Shown here: positions 1-11,990 of the stretch, in pieces
How the letters are laid out: each line of letters starts with the position of its first letter
How positions within the stretch are numbered: the first letter of the stretch is position 1
From: Opisthocomus hoazin
Lineage: Eukaryota; Chordata; Aves; Opisthocomiformes; Opisthocomidae
Length of the DNA: 64,000 bases
Assembly: GCF_030867145.1 (NCBI RefSeq)
Contig: NC_134440.1
Coordinates: 8,928,001-8,992,000 of the forward strand
Direction: 5' to 3'
Notes under the pieces: model-generated
What the model was told of the DNA's origin: nothing
What the model saw: only the letters and a program-made list of their open reading frames with translations
The model's database searches: none
Translations under genes and position numbers: made by a program

Positions 1-304
1 TGGGAAGGCCACGAAGGCTGGGGGTGCAGCACTTCTTATGTGAGCTGTTCTTCTGGGAGGTTGTTTGTTTGTTTATTGGAACTCGGGTACTGTGTTTGTG
101 GCACAGCCAGGGCCCATGACAGTCCTGCACAGGGGGTTTTGGCCACTTTTTAATCCTTTGAAGTTAATAAAAGTTTTTGCAGAAAACTTCAGTCTGAGGC
201 TATCTGGGGTGGGTGCACTGTGTGCAGGGTGGTGTGAGGGAGACCGAGGATCATCCCTGGGCCACTCCTGGGGCTTTTCATGAAGTAAGGAATGTTTTGC
301 GTTG
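1..304. other. Non-genic stretch
   Basis: I see no gene here. Short open frames exist on both strands but none resembles a protein family, and the next block (from about 305) is an old CR1 fragment. It could be distal intergenic sequence or part of an intron of a gene outside the window. Confidence 0.5.
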
Positions 305-525
305 CAGAGGACTTCAAAAGACCATTTAGTTCCAAGCCCCCGTGATGGGAAGGCACATCTTCTGCTAGATAATGTTGCTGAAAGCCCCATCCAACCTGAC
401 TTTGACTGCTTCCAACGGTGGAAGTCAACAAGTTCTCTGGGCAACCTGTTCCAAGGTTACATACATTGACTGTAAGACGTTTCTTCCTGAAGTCCAATCT
501 AAACCTATGCTCTTTCAGTTTGCCC
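305..525 (-). repeat. CR1 LINE fragment, old, antisense
   Basis: The block has the layout of the reverse-complemented CR1 3' region: a 'ccat ccaacctga' segment, then 'gtccaatctaaacct', as in the clearer copies at 48839 and 62319. It is more diverged than those copies, so it is probably an older insertion. The 3' octamer repeats are not recognisable. Confidence 0.6.
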
Positions 526-1348
526 CAGGAAAGCAGCTGGGCCCATACAGGGCCTGGGACTCTTAGGAGGATCGCAGGGTTGGGCACGGGCTCTGACATA
601 GCACTGATTAGATGGAGTTGGTGGTAGGAGTCCCACGCCTGGAGTGCTGGGGTGGACGGTCCAGGCTGGTGAGGAGGGCTGGGCTGGGCAGGCAAGGTGC
701 AGGGGTTGCACAGGACGTAAGGCAGAGGTTGGATGGTGCAGCCTTTCCAGTCAGCCATGGTGTGGCTGAGAGCCTGTGGGCGAGGATCAGGGCTGTGGAG
801 AAGACAGCAGGAGTTGTGGTGGGTGTCTGCTAGGCATGGCCCAGCCGCAATGCCAGCTCTGAGGAGTTCTTCTCTAGGTGACAAGGAGGAATCTCTGGCT
901 GCGTGGCCCTTGTCCTCAGGGCAGATTTGCACTTGCCAGGCCCCAGCTGGGAATTCCATCCTGCTGTGAGGAGCAGGTCGGGGAAGGGGCTGGAGCTGGT
1001 GGGAGAGGAGTTGATGTGCCAAATACTGAGGGAGCCAGCTAGGAAAGATGCTCTCCTAGACTTGCTCATTGGGAATGGAGTAGGACTGGTGGGAGATGGC
1101 ATGGTCTTGGCCACAGTGCTCATGAAATCATTGACTTTAGGACTGTCAGTGTTGTGTCTGCTGGCAAGAAGGGGTTTTTAAGCATGTTCATAGCAAGTGG
1201 AGGTCTAAAGCAAGCAGTGGAGCAACACTTGTTAACAATGGTGGTGACCTGACAAAGGGAAATGAAGAAAAAGTGAGGGGTTCAATGGTTTTCTTTTTTT
1301 GCCTGAGTCCTTAATAATACCGACAGAGCATGGGCTGCCCGCTGCCCT
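526..1348. other. Unassigned sequence with no recognised gene
   Basis: This is GC-moderate sequence with open frames on both strands, including a 277-codon minus frame ending at 189, but no recognisable domains, no convincing splice structure and no similarity to the other repeats in the window. Confidence 0.45.
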
Positions 1349-1820
1349 GAGTCAGAGGACCCTGGAGAGAGTCCAGCACAGGGCTACAAGGATGATGAGG
1401 GGACTGGAACATCTCTCCTATGAGGAGAGGCTGAGGGAGCTGGGCTTGTTCAGCCTGAAGAAGAGAAGGCTGAGAGGGGACCTAATAAATGCTTATAAAT
1501 ATCTGAAGGGTGGGGGTCAGGAGGATGGGGCCAAGCTCTTTTCAGTGGTGCCCAGCGACAGGACAAGGGGCAATGGGCACAAACTGAAGCAGAGGAAGCT
1601 CCAGCTGAACCCGAGGAAGAACTTCTTCCCTCTGAGGGTGACGGAGCCCTGGCCCAGGCTGCCCAGGGAGGCTGTGGAGTCTCCTTCTCTGGAGATATTC
1701 AAGACCCGCCTGGACAAGGTCCTGTGCAACCTGCTGTAGGTGACCCTGCTTCGGTAGGAGGGTTGGACTGGGTGACCCACAGAGGTCCCTTCCAACCCCT
1801 ACTATTCTGTGATTCTGTGA
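1349..1820 (+). repeat. CR1 LINE 3' end (5'-truncated)
   Basis: Translation gives the C-terminal tail of the CR1 ORF2 polyprotein (residues such as [20 protein letters not shown] followed by [13 protein letters not shown]). The copy ends in two ATTCTGTG octamers at 1804-1820, the diagnostic CR1 3' terminus. It is 5'-truncated, as nearly all CR1 copies are. The reading frame is largely intact, which suggests a fairly young copy. Confidence 0.93.
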
Positions 1821-1835
1821 CCGTGATGTAGTTCT

Positions 1836-2300
1836 GCATTTCGTAAGGCTTTGGATACTGTCCCTCTCAGCATCCCTCTGCAGCAGTTGTCCCGCTGGGA
1901 GATGAGCAGGCTGACGGTGCGCAGGGAGACGCAGTGGCTGGACGGCCGGGCTCAAAGGGCTGTAGTGACCGGGGCTGCGTCCGGCTGGCGACCGGTCACT
2001 GGCGGTGTTCCTCAGGGCTCAGTCCAGGGGCCAGCGCTGTTCCATATCTTGATCCATGACCTGGATGCAGCAGCTGAATGCCCCATTAGCAAGCTTGCGG
2101 ATGAGCCCCACCTGGGAGGAGCTGCTGAGGGACGAGAGGCCTTGCAGAGGGGTCTCCATAGACCGGAGCGTTGGGCAGTCATCAGCGGTGTGAAGCTGAA
2201 CGGGTGCAAATGCGGGATTCTGCAGCTGGGGAGGAGTAACGGCTGGCACAAGTGTAAATGGGGAGCGGGGTGTCTGGAGAGCAGCCCTGCAGAAAGGGCA
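1836..2300 (+). repeat. CR1 LINE fragment, reverse-transcriptase region
   Basis: The plus strand encodes part of a LINE reverse transcriptase, with DGRAQRAVVTGAASGWRPVT followed by GGVPQGSVQGPALFHILIHD. The catalytic YADD-like box is degenerate (KLADEPHLGG). It lies just downstream of a CR1 3' end, so it is a separate insertion: within one element RT should precede the tail. Confidence 0.88.
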
Positions 2301-3371
2301 AATACAATAAAAATAACAAAATAAAACAGAAGTTTGTATGAGGTTTCTGTCCACATCCGTCATGAGCATCACCTCCAGGCACTCCTGCTTGAACGGGGAA
2401 GCTGCGCTGATCTTCTCATCTGCAATGAGCTGACTGCTGTCTTCTGGAGATGATTGTCCAAACCAGTAAAAATTCAACCTCTTGCCTCTGATTTCTTCTG
2501 TCAGAGGCTACTAAGTGAGAAATAAAGTCTCAAAAGGAGAAAAAAAAAAACCGCTTTGTTTGTATCATAGTGGTTGCAGCACTGAATGGCGAAGATCTGC
2601 GGTTTTTTCTAGCATAATCATGTAAGTCTGGTAAATTTTTTGCAGTAGTTGGTGTTTGTATGGAACATTGTCAATTAAAAAACACCATACTGGGAGATCT
2701 GAAAAAGCAGCTGTTTTTAGTAGGTCCCATAGAGCCTGGTGTCACACTACCGATCCGTGGTTCAGCTAGCAGTTTTGCCTAAGATTCAAAAATATTTTAC
2801 AGTATAGGCAGTAAACAAAAGAAAACCTGGACACACAACCCCTAGGAGGTGATCTGAATTCGCAGGGCGATACGGCAATAGTCCGAGGCAGGTCAACACC
2901 CAGAGAAGTGTGTGTGGGATCCCAGAACTCAGAGGAGGCCGGGCAGGACAGAAACCCTCTTGGAAGGCAGTAAGGTGAAGGCTGTTTTAGATGCACGTGT
3001 CCTCTGTTGGGGGAGAAAGAGGGCAAATGTTCTGCTGAGATGCACGGGAGTAGGAGTAGCAGGTACGTGCCTGGCAGTGATCTGCTGTTCCTGTAAGATG
3101 GCGAGCAATCGGTGAAGGTAACTATATTCCACAATTTTGTATTTATTCACTGAGACCTTCCTGGAGATTGCCCCATCCTGCGAGAAATCTGGCTTTGGCG
3201 AATCCGCTCTTTCGGCAGTTGAAGCAGGTGGTTCTGTTCGTGTCGTTGGCTTAGTCGCCAGAGTTTCGCGTTCATCGGTGTCTTTAGGGGCAGCACTTCT
3301 CAATGGGTGATGTGCCTTTCACTCAGGAACGTTCCTTCTTCCCTTTTCCTGTGCCATCTCCGGAGTGAGGT
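2301..3371. other. Non-genic stretch with one unexplained minus-strand frame
   Basis: There are A/T-rich parts (2520-2720) and no recognised gene. A 124-codon minus-strand frame (3303-2929) has protein-like composition in its first 75 residues, but I recognise no domain and it may be chance. The block runs into an LTR fragment at 3372. Confidence 0.4.
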
Positions 3372-3595
3372 GTTTTATTTCTCATTATCCTACTCTGATT
3401 TGATTGGTGATAAATTAAACTTTTTGCTCCCCAAGTTCAGTCTGTTCTGCCCCTGCTGGTAACCGGTGAGTGATCTCTCCCTGCCCGTATTTCGACCCTG
3501 AGGCTTTCACAATCTTTCCTCTCCCCTGTCTGGGTGAGGAGGGAGAGTGATGAAGTAGCTTCGGTGGGCACCGGGCATTTACCCAGGCTAAACCA
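3372..3595 (+). mobile_element. Avian LTR fragment (fossil)
   Basis: This stretch aligns by eye with the reverse complement of the first ~220 bp of the LTR-like element at 38298-39303. Shared blocks include a CTGATTTGATT segment, an ATAAATTAA polyadenylation-type block, a GGTGAGTGATCTC segment and a terminal GGTGGGCACC...CC(A/C)GGCT run. It is the 3' part of one LTR in the opposite orientation, and it is more diverged than the 38 kb copy. It is an incomplete remnant; no internal viral genes are seen next to it. Confidence 0.7.
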
Positions 3596-3699
3596 AGCCC
3601 GTGTGCATACAGGTATTGAAATGAATTTTTAGAGCAGTTTCAGGGCAGGTGCTCGGGCACGGAACGAGCAGATTCCTCGTATGGAGCGTTCGGAGACCA

Positions 3700-5250
3700 A
3701 TGGAGGTCAAAGAAGAGGTTCCAGGGAAAAGACAAGGGGGAAGCGCGCCCGCCAGCCCTGGAGCGGGAGCGGGGCGGGGGCCGAGGGCCGTCTGTGCCAC
3801 CCGGGGCAGATTCCCCGCCGGGAGCTCCGTCCGTGTTTCCCGTTGGCACCGGCCCCTTTCCCCTCGCACCGGGTAAGGAAGCCGGGCTTCCGCTGAGGCC
3901 CGCCGGGGGCCCCAGCAGCCGCCTGTCCGCCCACCGCCCCTCCGCGCCCGGCAGGCCGGGCTTCCCCCGCTGCCGGCCCCCTGGCCCGGGGTGCCCGTGC
4001 CCGCCCTGCCGAGCGGGGAGGGGCGGGGCCGAGCGGGGAGGGGCGGGGCCGAGCGGGGAGGGGCGGGGCCGAGCGGGGAGGGGCGGGGCCGAGCGGGGAG
4101 GGGCGGGGCCGAGCGGGGAGGGGCGGGGCCCGGCCCCGGGGAGCAGAGCGGCGCGGAGCAGCGCCCAGGCCGCCCCGCCCCGCGGCCGCCACCTCCTCCT
4201 GGCGGGGTCTGGGGCGCGCAGAGGCCGGCGGCGGAGCGGGGGGCTCGGCGGAGAGCGGGTGGGCGCCCGTGGGGCTGGCGGGGGGCCGGGGCCCGCCGGA
4301 GCGGGGGAGCAGGCGGGGCGCGGGGGCTGGTGGCGCCGGGACCGGGAGCTCTGCCGAGGGGCGCGGGGCGAGGGGGTTCGGGGCCCGGCGGAGCCGCCTC
4401 GGGCGGGCAGAGCTGCGAGCGGCCGGTTCCCGCCTGGCGAGGGGCAGGGCCCGGCGGCGCCCCCGGGGCCGCGGCAGCCGGGAGGAGCGGGGGGGGGGCG
4501 GCTCGGCGGGGTTTCCGCGGGCCTGCTCCGGCGCAGGCGGCTCGGGGGAGCTGGGGGGGGCGGAGCGGGGCTCCCCGAGCCGGGGGGGTCCGCGGGGCTC
4601 TGGGGCTCGGCCGGGAGGGGGCTGGAGCCGAGGGCAGGGTTTCTGCTGGCGATGAGAGCGGTTCCCAGGGGAAGGGGCGGCCAGGCTGGCCCCAGGGCTG
4701 GAGGAGTGCGTCTGTGGGGGTGGGTCTCGTCGAGAAGATTTGTGTCATGGTGAAAATTCCAGCAGGACAAGGACAGAAAAACCCCCTCCCCTTAGGTTAA
4801 AGTTGCCAAAAAACCCCAAGCCGGATGCTGGATGGTGAACCTGGAATCACTGGGAGCCCGACGCTGAGGTGCGGGAAGCCCTGGCCGTGGAGCCAGGCTG
4901 AAGTCGGGTGGGAGAGCGCGAGGTGAGCGCTGCTGGGGCGGGCGGTGCTGCCGGGCGGCGAGTCAGGCGTCGGGATTTTAGCCGGCCGGGTTTGAGAACG
5001 CTCGCTTATTGATCCGCATCATCTCTCGGCATCTGAAGGCCACTCCGTGGTTTGCAAGTGCGATGTGAAGCTTTCTGCGAGGGGGTTTTGCCGGAGCCGG
5101 GTGGGAGGTGTGGAGAGGACGGACGCGGGGAGGTTCGTCCTCCGAAGGAGCCGAGCTCTGCTGTGGCCGCAGGGACAACCGGTTGTGGGGTGCGAGGCCG
5201 AGCTGGTGACGGATGGAGCTGCGAGCTCGGGTTTCTCAAGATAGTCGGGA
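3700..5250 (+). promoter_or_regulatory. CERS4: CpG island, probable CERS4 promoter region
   Basis: About 1.5 kb is extremely G+C- and CpG-rich, with many GGGCGGGG (Sp1/KLF) boxes, unlike the flanking sequence. It is the only strong CpG island upstream of the plus-strand CERS4 coding exons. The CERS4 ATG sits one base inside an internal exon (acceptor just before 19558), so at least one non-coding 5' exon must lie upstream, and this island is the natural place. That link is inference. Long open frames on both strands here are a by-product of stop-poor GC composition. Confidence 0.6.
4011..4130 (+). repeat. Six perfect 20-bp GC-box tandem repeats
   Basis: The unit GAGCGGGGAGGGGCGGGGCC occurs six times without a mismatch. 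Each unit holds a consensus Sp1 GC box (GGGGCGGGGC). The perfect identity implies recent expansion, and the array sits within the CpG island. Confidence 0.97.
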
Positions 5251-8200
5251 GACTTAGGGAGAGTTGAAAAGGAAGAGGAGCTTCCCCCCCCCCCCTTTTT
5301 TTCCCCCCTCCTAAAAAAAAGAAGGAAGCGGCTGCTGTGTGCTGGGAGCTCCCGGGCTCTGTGCGGTGGATGTGTTCAAGAGCAGTAAAGAAGCTGGCAG
5401 AGCTGAAAAGTGCATCTGACGTTAAGCCAAAAGTGCTTTTTACCTGCTGTAGGAGGAATACCTGTTAGCTGTTACAAGCTGGTGAAATTGCTATAAAATA
5501 TTCATTTTCTTAGTCTAATTGCCTACTCAGAGTAAGGAGATGAGGCAGAAAGCAGAGGTTCCTCAGCTTGGTAGCAGCTTCCAGGCAGGGAGGAGAGCAA
5601 ATACACCCGGTGAAGAGTGATCATTACGCTGTCCTTCTGGTATGCTCCACCTCAGTCTGCAGAAACTGGGTTTATTTTTGCAGGCTGTCACACAGGTAAT
5701 TCAGAGAGACTCGTCCTCTCTGTTCACTTGTGGCAAGGATTAGATTCCTGCTGCCAAGTCTACCGGCTCAGCTTGAGGAGCTAATGCTGTGTTTCAGCTC
5801 TAATGAAAATAGAAATGTCTCTGAGCTGGTGGCTGGTGCCCTTTTCCCGTGTTCTTTGGCAGTGATTGGGGAGACCCTGCACGACCAAGACAGAGAGAGG
5901 AATGGTGGTGCTTGGGGATGTCTCGGCTCCCTGCTCTTCCCTTCCAAGCCCGCCTGGGGACACTGACCTGGCTGAACTCAGAAGCCCTGGAGCTGTGTAC
6001 ATGTGCAGACATAATGCCAGTCTTAAAAGCTACATTTTCTAGCATGCGCTTTTTTGGACAGAAACAGATCTGCTGAAGGCTGCTTGTTAACACTTCTCCA
6101 CTTGATGGAGTTCCTTTTTTCCACTCGATGAGGTCACCAGCTTGATGGAGAGCATTTTTATGGTGGTTTTTGGAAGGCTCCTGAGGGTTTTCTGACATGC
6201 TTTGGAGTGCAGAACTGAAGTAGGGTCTGGGCTGAAGGAGAGCACAAGCTCTGAAGAGTCACTGTCGCAGCAAGAGCCAGTCTTTTCTAGAGTAAACACA
6301 AACCCAGCCATATCAGTCATTCCTGCAATGTGAATTTTTCTGTACAGCAGCCGATGGGGATCTTTGTTTCTGTTACTGAGCCCAAGAGGGCTCAAGAAGC
6401 AAAAAGGTGTGAGGGAAGTCTGATTGCTTTCTGTCCTTTGAGATCGATATCAAGAAAGTGAATACTGTTTTTCTAGGTTTTTATTCTGTGTTATAACACC
6501 AGCTTCTATAATATTCTGAAGTCTTTCTTGCAGAGGTTTTGGTGACAAAAAATTGCTTTCCATTTTGTAGATTTAGCCAAATATTTCTTTTCTGGCATGT
6601 TTACTGCAGCAAACAATCCTTGATAGGCTGGGGAAGGAACTGAAAACCTCTGTAGATCATTTGTTGTAGCATTCTGTGATTCTCGGGAGCAGCATATATG
6701 GGCTTGATGCACAAAAAACTGACTGCAAACCAGTGATTTCTACTTGTGAACAGTGGTGATGGTAAATGAGTGTTTCGTCACTACGGCTGCAGGGGGTGAG
6801 GCTGCAGCCACCCAGGCGTACTTCTGAGCTCTGCCGCGTTGTCTTCCAAGGTGGTTGCCAGCCGTGGGACTTCTCTTTCTGGAGAGCACTGCCCGCAGAG
6901 CTGGTGTGGAAGAGTTTGGTCTGTGAGCATGGCTTGCAGCAGGTGGAGTGATCGACCCTCTGGGTTGCCGCGTGGCCAGGCTGTGATGGTTTGTCAAGGC
7001 TTTGGAAGCAGTGGTTTTAAGGAAGGATGTCTCGGGGAATCTTGAGATCTGAATTGATAGCCCCTTTCAAGAGAGTAAACCACAGCTCGAATGTTCTCAT
7101 ACACTACTTTTTCAGGTCTAAGGTGGGAAGGGGCAAGCTTTATAAGCTGCCTGCTCACCCCTGAGAGAGCTGTGGGAGGAACACAGGCACAGTGTGTGAT
7201 GTGATGCTGAGGGTCCCTGCGAGTTAGTTGCATGTGTACACTCAGAATGTGCTTGGGGCTGTGCATATACAATATTTAGTCTTACTTTTGTGTTTGTTTT
7301 TTTTTTTTTCCCAGGTTCCTTTTGCAGAGGCCAGCGAGGACTTGCTGACATGAGTCCAGATCTTTCCAGGTATGGACATGTCCTTTCCAGTGTGACATTT
7401 AGAGCTCAGTGGAAGTGTTTTCTGCAGCAGTACAGTTTGGTCAGCTTGAGCTGTATTTGCATAGTGAGAAGAAGGAACACCTTTGCCTGCCCCAAGGCAC
7501 TTGTGCTGTTCTCTCGTGCCTTACATTGAGCCTGCACAAATGATTCTGAAGCCAGGCAGTGAATTGCACTGAGGAACCAATGTGGGGTAAAAAGAACCCC
7601 GAATAAAAGAAAAAAGGTTTAGTTTTAACCCAAATGTTTTTCTCAGCCTGGTTCTCTGTGAAGCCTCACAAGTTCTTGCACTGAGTATGGGGAGGCGGTG
7701 GCAGTGAAGTGGGAGTGCTGGTCAGGAACGGGTGGAGGCCAGGGTCTGGTCTTTGATGCCAGTGTTGGTTTACGCTGGCTCTGGGTTCTAAGGAACCTGT
7801 CTCAGCAGGGGAATGTCTCAGGCTGGCAAGAGCAGCAGTTCCATTTTAAGGATCGTAGTGGATCTCTCCTCCCATTGATATGATCCTCAAGGCAACCTGT
7901 CCGTTTCTTCCCTCGCTGTGGTCGCCTGTGTTCCAGTCTTTGCCTTTGTTCAGGTGAAAGCAAACTTCCAAGAAATGAGGTTATAGAATCTCAAAGGGCT
8001 AACACCCACAAGTCAAAACAAATAGTCTGTCTGGATTTTCTGTACTGTGGGCTGTAACTAATGTTCTCTGAAATGCTGAAAATTGAATCTGTATCTCACA
8101 GTACTCTCTGGAAGATCACTTTTTATAAAATTTGGACTCTTTGGCTGCATCCAGACATTGCTATGACATAACAAGTAGACACTAAAATCCCATGTAAAGA

Positions 8201-11200
8201 GGGGAGTCAGTTTTGAACTGACTGTACTTCAGCTGTGAATGTAGAGCCTGTTGATAAGAACAAAAGTGTAGTAAGATTTCCGGGGTCAGGATGGTTTATG
8301 TGTTTTATCTCCTGGCTGTATCTGAAATCTCTGTTAACTTCCCTGTAGGAGAAAAGCCCTGCTTTCACATAAAGGGAAAGGGGGAGCCGAGAGTCTGTAT
8401 CTGATACAAGAACTTACTTAGAAATCGATTGCTTTTCAGAAAGCCAAAATCTTGGAATTGTTTCCTGCTAGTAAACTGAGTTACCCTCGTTCTAGTCAAT
8501 ATTAATAGCGTACCTGGACACTTCAGTGGGCTATGTCACAGGCTAAGAATTTATGTCACCGTTTTCATTGCAGTGCAAGGCACTGCAGGTTATGTTGTAA
8601 AAGGTCCAGCTGACCCCGTTGTTAGACCTGGAACACGTCTGATGAGGAGGTGGGTAGGAAGCTCTGCCAGGCGCTGGGGCACTGCATCCTTGCCCAGCAG
8701 GGTGTAAAGCCCCAGCGTACACGATGCAGGTCAGTTCCTGGAGCCGTTCCCCAGCCCAGACTGGTGTCTGGGGCAAAGCTACCATGAAGGGCTGAGGCTG
8801 CAAAGTGTTGATCTCCCCTGGTTGTGTCCTTGGCCGTCACAGGAATGAGACAGAGCTGCTCTGCTTGGCCCTGCTGAGTCCTCATGATGGGAATTGGTGG
8901 TGGTCCTGGGCTCGCACACTGACCTGCTAGCTGGGGGCTGTTTTCCACACATCGCTGAAATACACTGCGAGTCCTTGTTCTGTGTCCTTGATGGCCCTCC
9001 TCTTTCAAATAAAGGCTTTCATTTTATTGTGGGTCTCTGTTGGATACATGTATTAACCTTTAGTATTTCTGTGTTGAAGGTTTAGTACTTAATTCTGCTA
9101 GCATTCCATGACAGGTTCTTCTTAAAGGAAGAGAAATCCAATGTCATCATTTTCCCAGTTTTGAAAATCTCCTGAAGGCGGTTTGTTCTGTTGGGGGTAA
9201 TTTTTATGGTGTATTTGTGTTTACTGAGGAGTACACCTCAGCATGTTTATCCGTAATTACACAGCAGTGTCAAGGACCCAGTGTGTGTTCCCCTCTCCTT
9301 TTGCTAATGTCCTTTAGTTTTAATTAATTCAAGAGCAGCTTTCCTTCGAAAAAAATCAGAAATATGCTCAGAGAGGACCAACTGCAGTAATTCCATTAAC
9401 TTAAGATTGACTCAGCTTTTACCAAAGTTGGTTTTGGTAAGAACTAAGTTTCTTTGTTTTAAAAGTCAGTTCCAAAAATCAAGAAATTCTTCAAATGTTT
9501 TGCTTTGTGGGGTTGTTGCACAGGTGGCCACAGGCAGGGGTATGGCATGTGCCTTCCAGCCCGACAAACGCCAAGGCAAAAAAAAAAAAAAACATCTTGA
9601 AAGAGGTAAACTACAGGCTGTGTTCAGGTTATTTTTTTGTAGCAAGCAGTGTTATTTTTACCCCTGGGGTGCTATCAGAGCTTTTTGGGCAACTGCTTCC
9701 TTACTGTTCATCCTATCTTTCTTCATATGGATATGAAAGAGATTCTCCTTCCGGAGGGCTTGAAACGTGTTCTGTCAGAGTTTGCGTTTAATGTTTTCAA
9801 AGAAAAGATCAGAGGAATTTTTCTGTTTAGAGATGATGCTGAAGTGAAAGCAGGACGGCAGAATTCCTGAAATAACAACTTCTATGTGATTTTTCTTGTA
9901 AAGTTCTTTCTGGTGAGCTGAAGCAAGGAGAAAGTGACCCTTAGTATCTGTGTTTTAAAAATAAACCCTGAGCTCAGCCAGCGTCCGTCAGGGCCCTGCT
10001 GCGAGCGCCGGAGGTGCTGACTTGGTGCGGGGGGGTCCGAATGGCTGTGGCTGTCACTCTGCCTGTGCGCGGGGCTGGCTTCGTCCCCTCGGCCGCTGGC
10101 CGAGGCAGGATCATCTCGACTCAGGCAGGGCAGAGAGAGGGGCTGCAGTGAAGGGGAATTCAGCTCCATGTTGTAGAGAGATTGGCCCAGCGTGGAATAA
10201 ACGTGGTGGTTGAGTTCTCTGCCGCAGCCTCCTCGTGCCTGCAGCGTGGCGCAGGGACTCCTCGTGAGCAGAGCCGGAGGTGGAATCCGCAGCGTCGGGA
10301 GTGACGGGGTGAGTAAGGGGAGGACCGAGAAGACCACCGAGGCTGCGCAGTCCGACACAAGCGCTCTGCCTGCGCTTGGCAGGGTCGCTCGTTAAAATGG
10401 TCCCAGCGTACGTCAGATTCAGAAACCATCCCGTAACGCCAAAACTGCTGGATAAATAACGTGGTGTAGCTGCAGCCTTCAGTATCAGGACGAATAATAT
10501 ACTGTCCCGTAGTGATCTGTTGGTGCAGCAGGTAAGGCTCGGCTGGAGATAGACACTGTTGCAGCAAAGAACAGGGAAGGACGGTGCCTGTTGAAAGAGC
10601 TCGAGTTTTGCATTCTGCTTTATAAGCTGTCCGTATTACAGGGCTTTTAAGTTATCTGTGCTAATCAAGAATAATTCATATTCAAATTTTTTTAAATAAC
10701 CATTATTATATGAGAGCTTGCATTACTCATGAGGCAGTAATGATTGTGAAAAGTGAGTCACAATTCTTTTAATCTTGGCGAAAGGGAAATCTTTCTGTTG
10801 CTGTTTCTCAATGTTTTGAATGTGTTTTGCGGTCATGTTGGGAATGTAGATGTAATTCTCAGATAAGGTTTTGTGTTTTGAAATGAAAAATATTGAAAAT
10901 AACGTACTCATTTTAGAGGTATAAGAGTATCGTTTTCAACACTCTTTAGACTAATTACATTTCTTTTTTTTTTCCCTGAGCTGTGGAACAGCCTGGGGAG
11001 TTTGTGGGAACAAATAGCTGGGAAACTGATGGAACTGTTGATAGCCAAATTCAAAGCCAGCTCATACAAAGTAACGAAAGCCTGTGTGTTTCCTACACCA
11101 GGGAGGAGAACGAGGACGGTGTGCCGAATCACGCTTTGCATCTTGTAGGTGTACTAGGTTGTAATATAGGATGCCTCTCAACTTCATGCAAACAAATTCA

Positions 11201-11580
11201 TCCTGGCTGTTGGATAAGCACTTTTCTACTCTGTGTTGGCATTCAAGATGATGCAGTTCCACTCCGATGTTGTATCTCCACTAGATCTCTGGCAGAGAAG
11301 TCATGCACATCTGTCCTTTTGTCTTCCTTCTTTATCACAACTGATTCTATTATTTTGACCGAAGACTAGCAGCTCAGGACCTCAGTGCTTCGCTTAGCCC
11401 AATGCTCGCGGTTGATGGTGTGAGGAATTAGAAAACATGTCTTTGGGGAAATGGCCGTTTGTGGGAGAGAGAGAAGGACAGCCAAGAGCTGGACTCACTG
11501 CAGGGGCTGACTGTACAAATAAGGAGCAATGGTGACGCTTTGGACTGTGGGGAAGTAGGAACTCTAGATGAAATGAGGGT
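5251..11580. other. Presumed 5' intron of CERS4, mostly unique sequence
   Basis: There is no coding exon that I can recognise. A C10/T7 homopolymer junction lies at about 5286-5306. A possible non-coding exon is at 7315-7369 (see its own entry). A CpG-richer patch lies at about 9960-10400. No other repeat or RNA gene was recognised. Confidence 0.45.
7315..7369 (+). other. Possible non-coding 5' exon (weak)
   Basis: A strong acceptor (a run of 13 T then CCCAG) precedes about 55 bases that end in TTTCCAG followed by GTATGG. This is a plausible short exon between the CpG island and the first CERS4 coding exon. It contains an ATG that would open a short upstream frame. There is no transcript evidence, so this is a splice-signal guess only. 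Confidence 0.2.
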
Positions 11581-11990
11581 CTAGAGAACAAGTCTGCTGA
11601 GGAGCAGCTGAGGGAACTGGGATTGTTCAGTCTGGAGGAGAGGAGGCTGAGGGGGGACCTTATCACTCTCTACAACTGCCAGAAAGGAGGTTGTAATGAG
11701 GCGTGGGTTGGTCTCTTCTCCCCAGTAACCAGCGACAGGATGAGAGGCAATGGCCTCAAGCTGTGTCAGGGGAGGTTTAGATTGGATATTAGGAAAAATT
11801 AGTGAAGGAGTGGTCAGCCATTGGACCAGGCTGCCCAGGGCAGTGGTGGAGTCCCCATCCCTGGAGGGGTTCAAAAAACACGTAGATGTGGCCCTTGAGG
11901 ACGTGGTTTAGCAGGCATGGTGGTGTTGGCTTGACTTTTGGACTTGATGATCTTAGAGGTCTTTTTCAACCTTAAAGATTCTGTGATGAG
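11581..11990 (+). repeat. CR1 LINE 3' end
   Basis: Reads as the tail of CR1 ORF2 in degraded form (GAGGAGCAGCTGAGGGAACT, 'gaggctgagggg', 'ccagcgacaggatgagaggcaatggcc') and ends near 11985 with one ATTCTGTGATG terminus. It belongs to a different subfamily from the 1349 copy. Confidence 0.9.

Noticed and set aside
3588-4800. Very long open frames (up to 386 codons) on both strands in the 3.6-4.8 kb region
   Set aside because: They are Pro/Arg/Gly/Ala-rich translations of a CpG island and its 20-bp repeat. GC-rich DNA is stop-poor, the frames exist on both strands, and no domain is visible.
9960-10400. CpG-richer patch as a second CERS4 promoter
   Set aside because: CpG density is much lower than at 3.7-5.2 kb and there is no cluster of GC boxes or clear first-exon donor.
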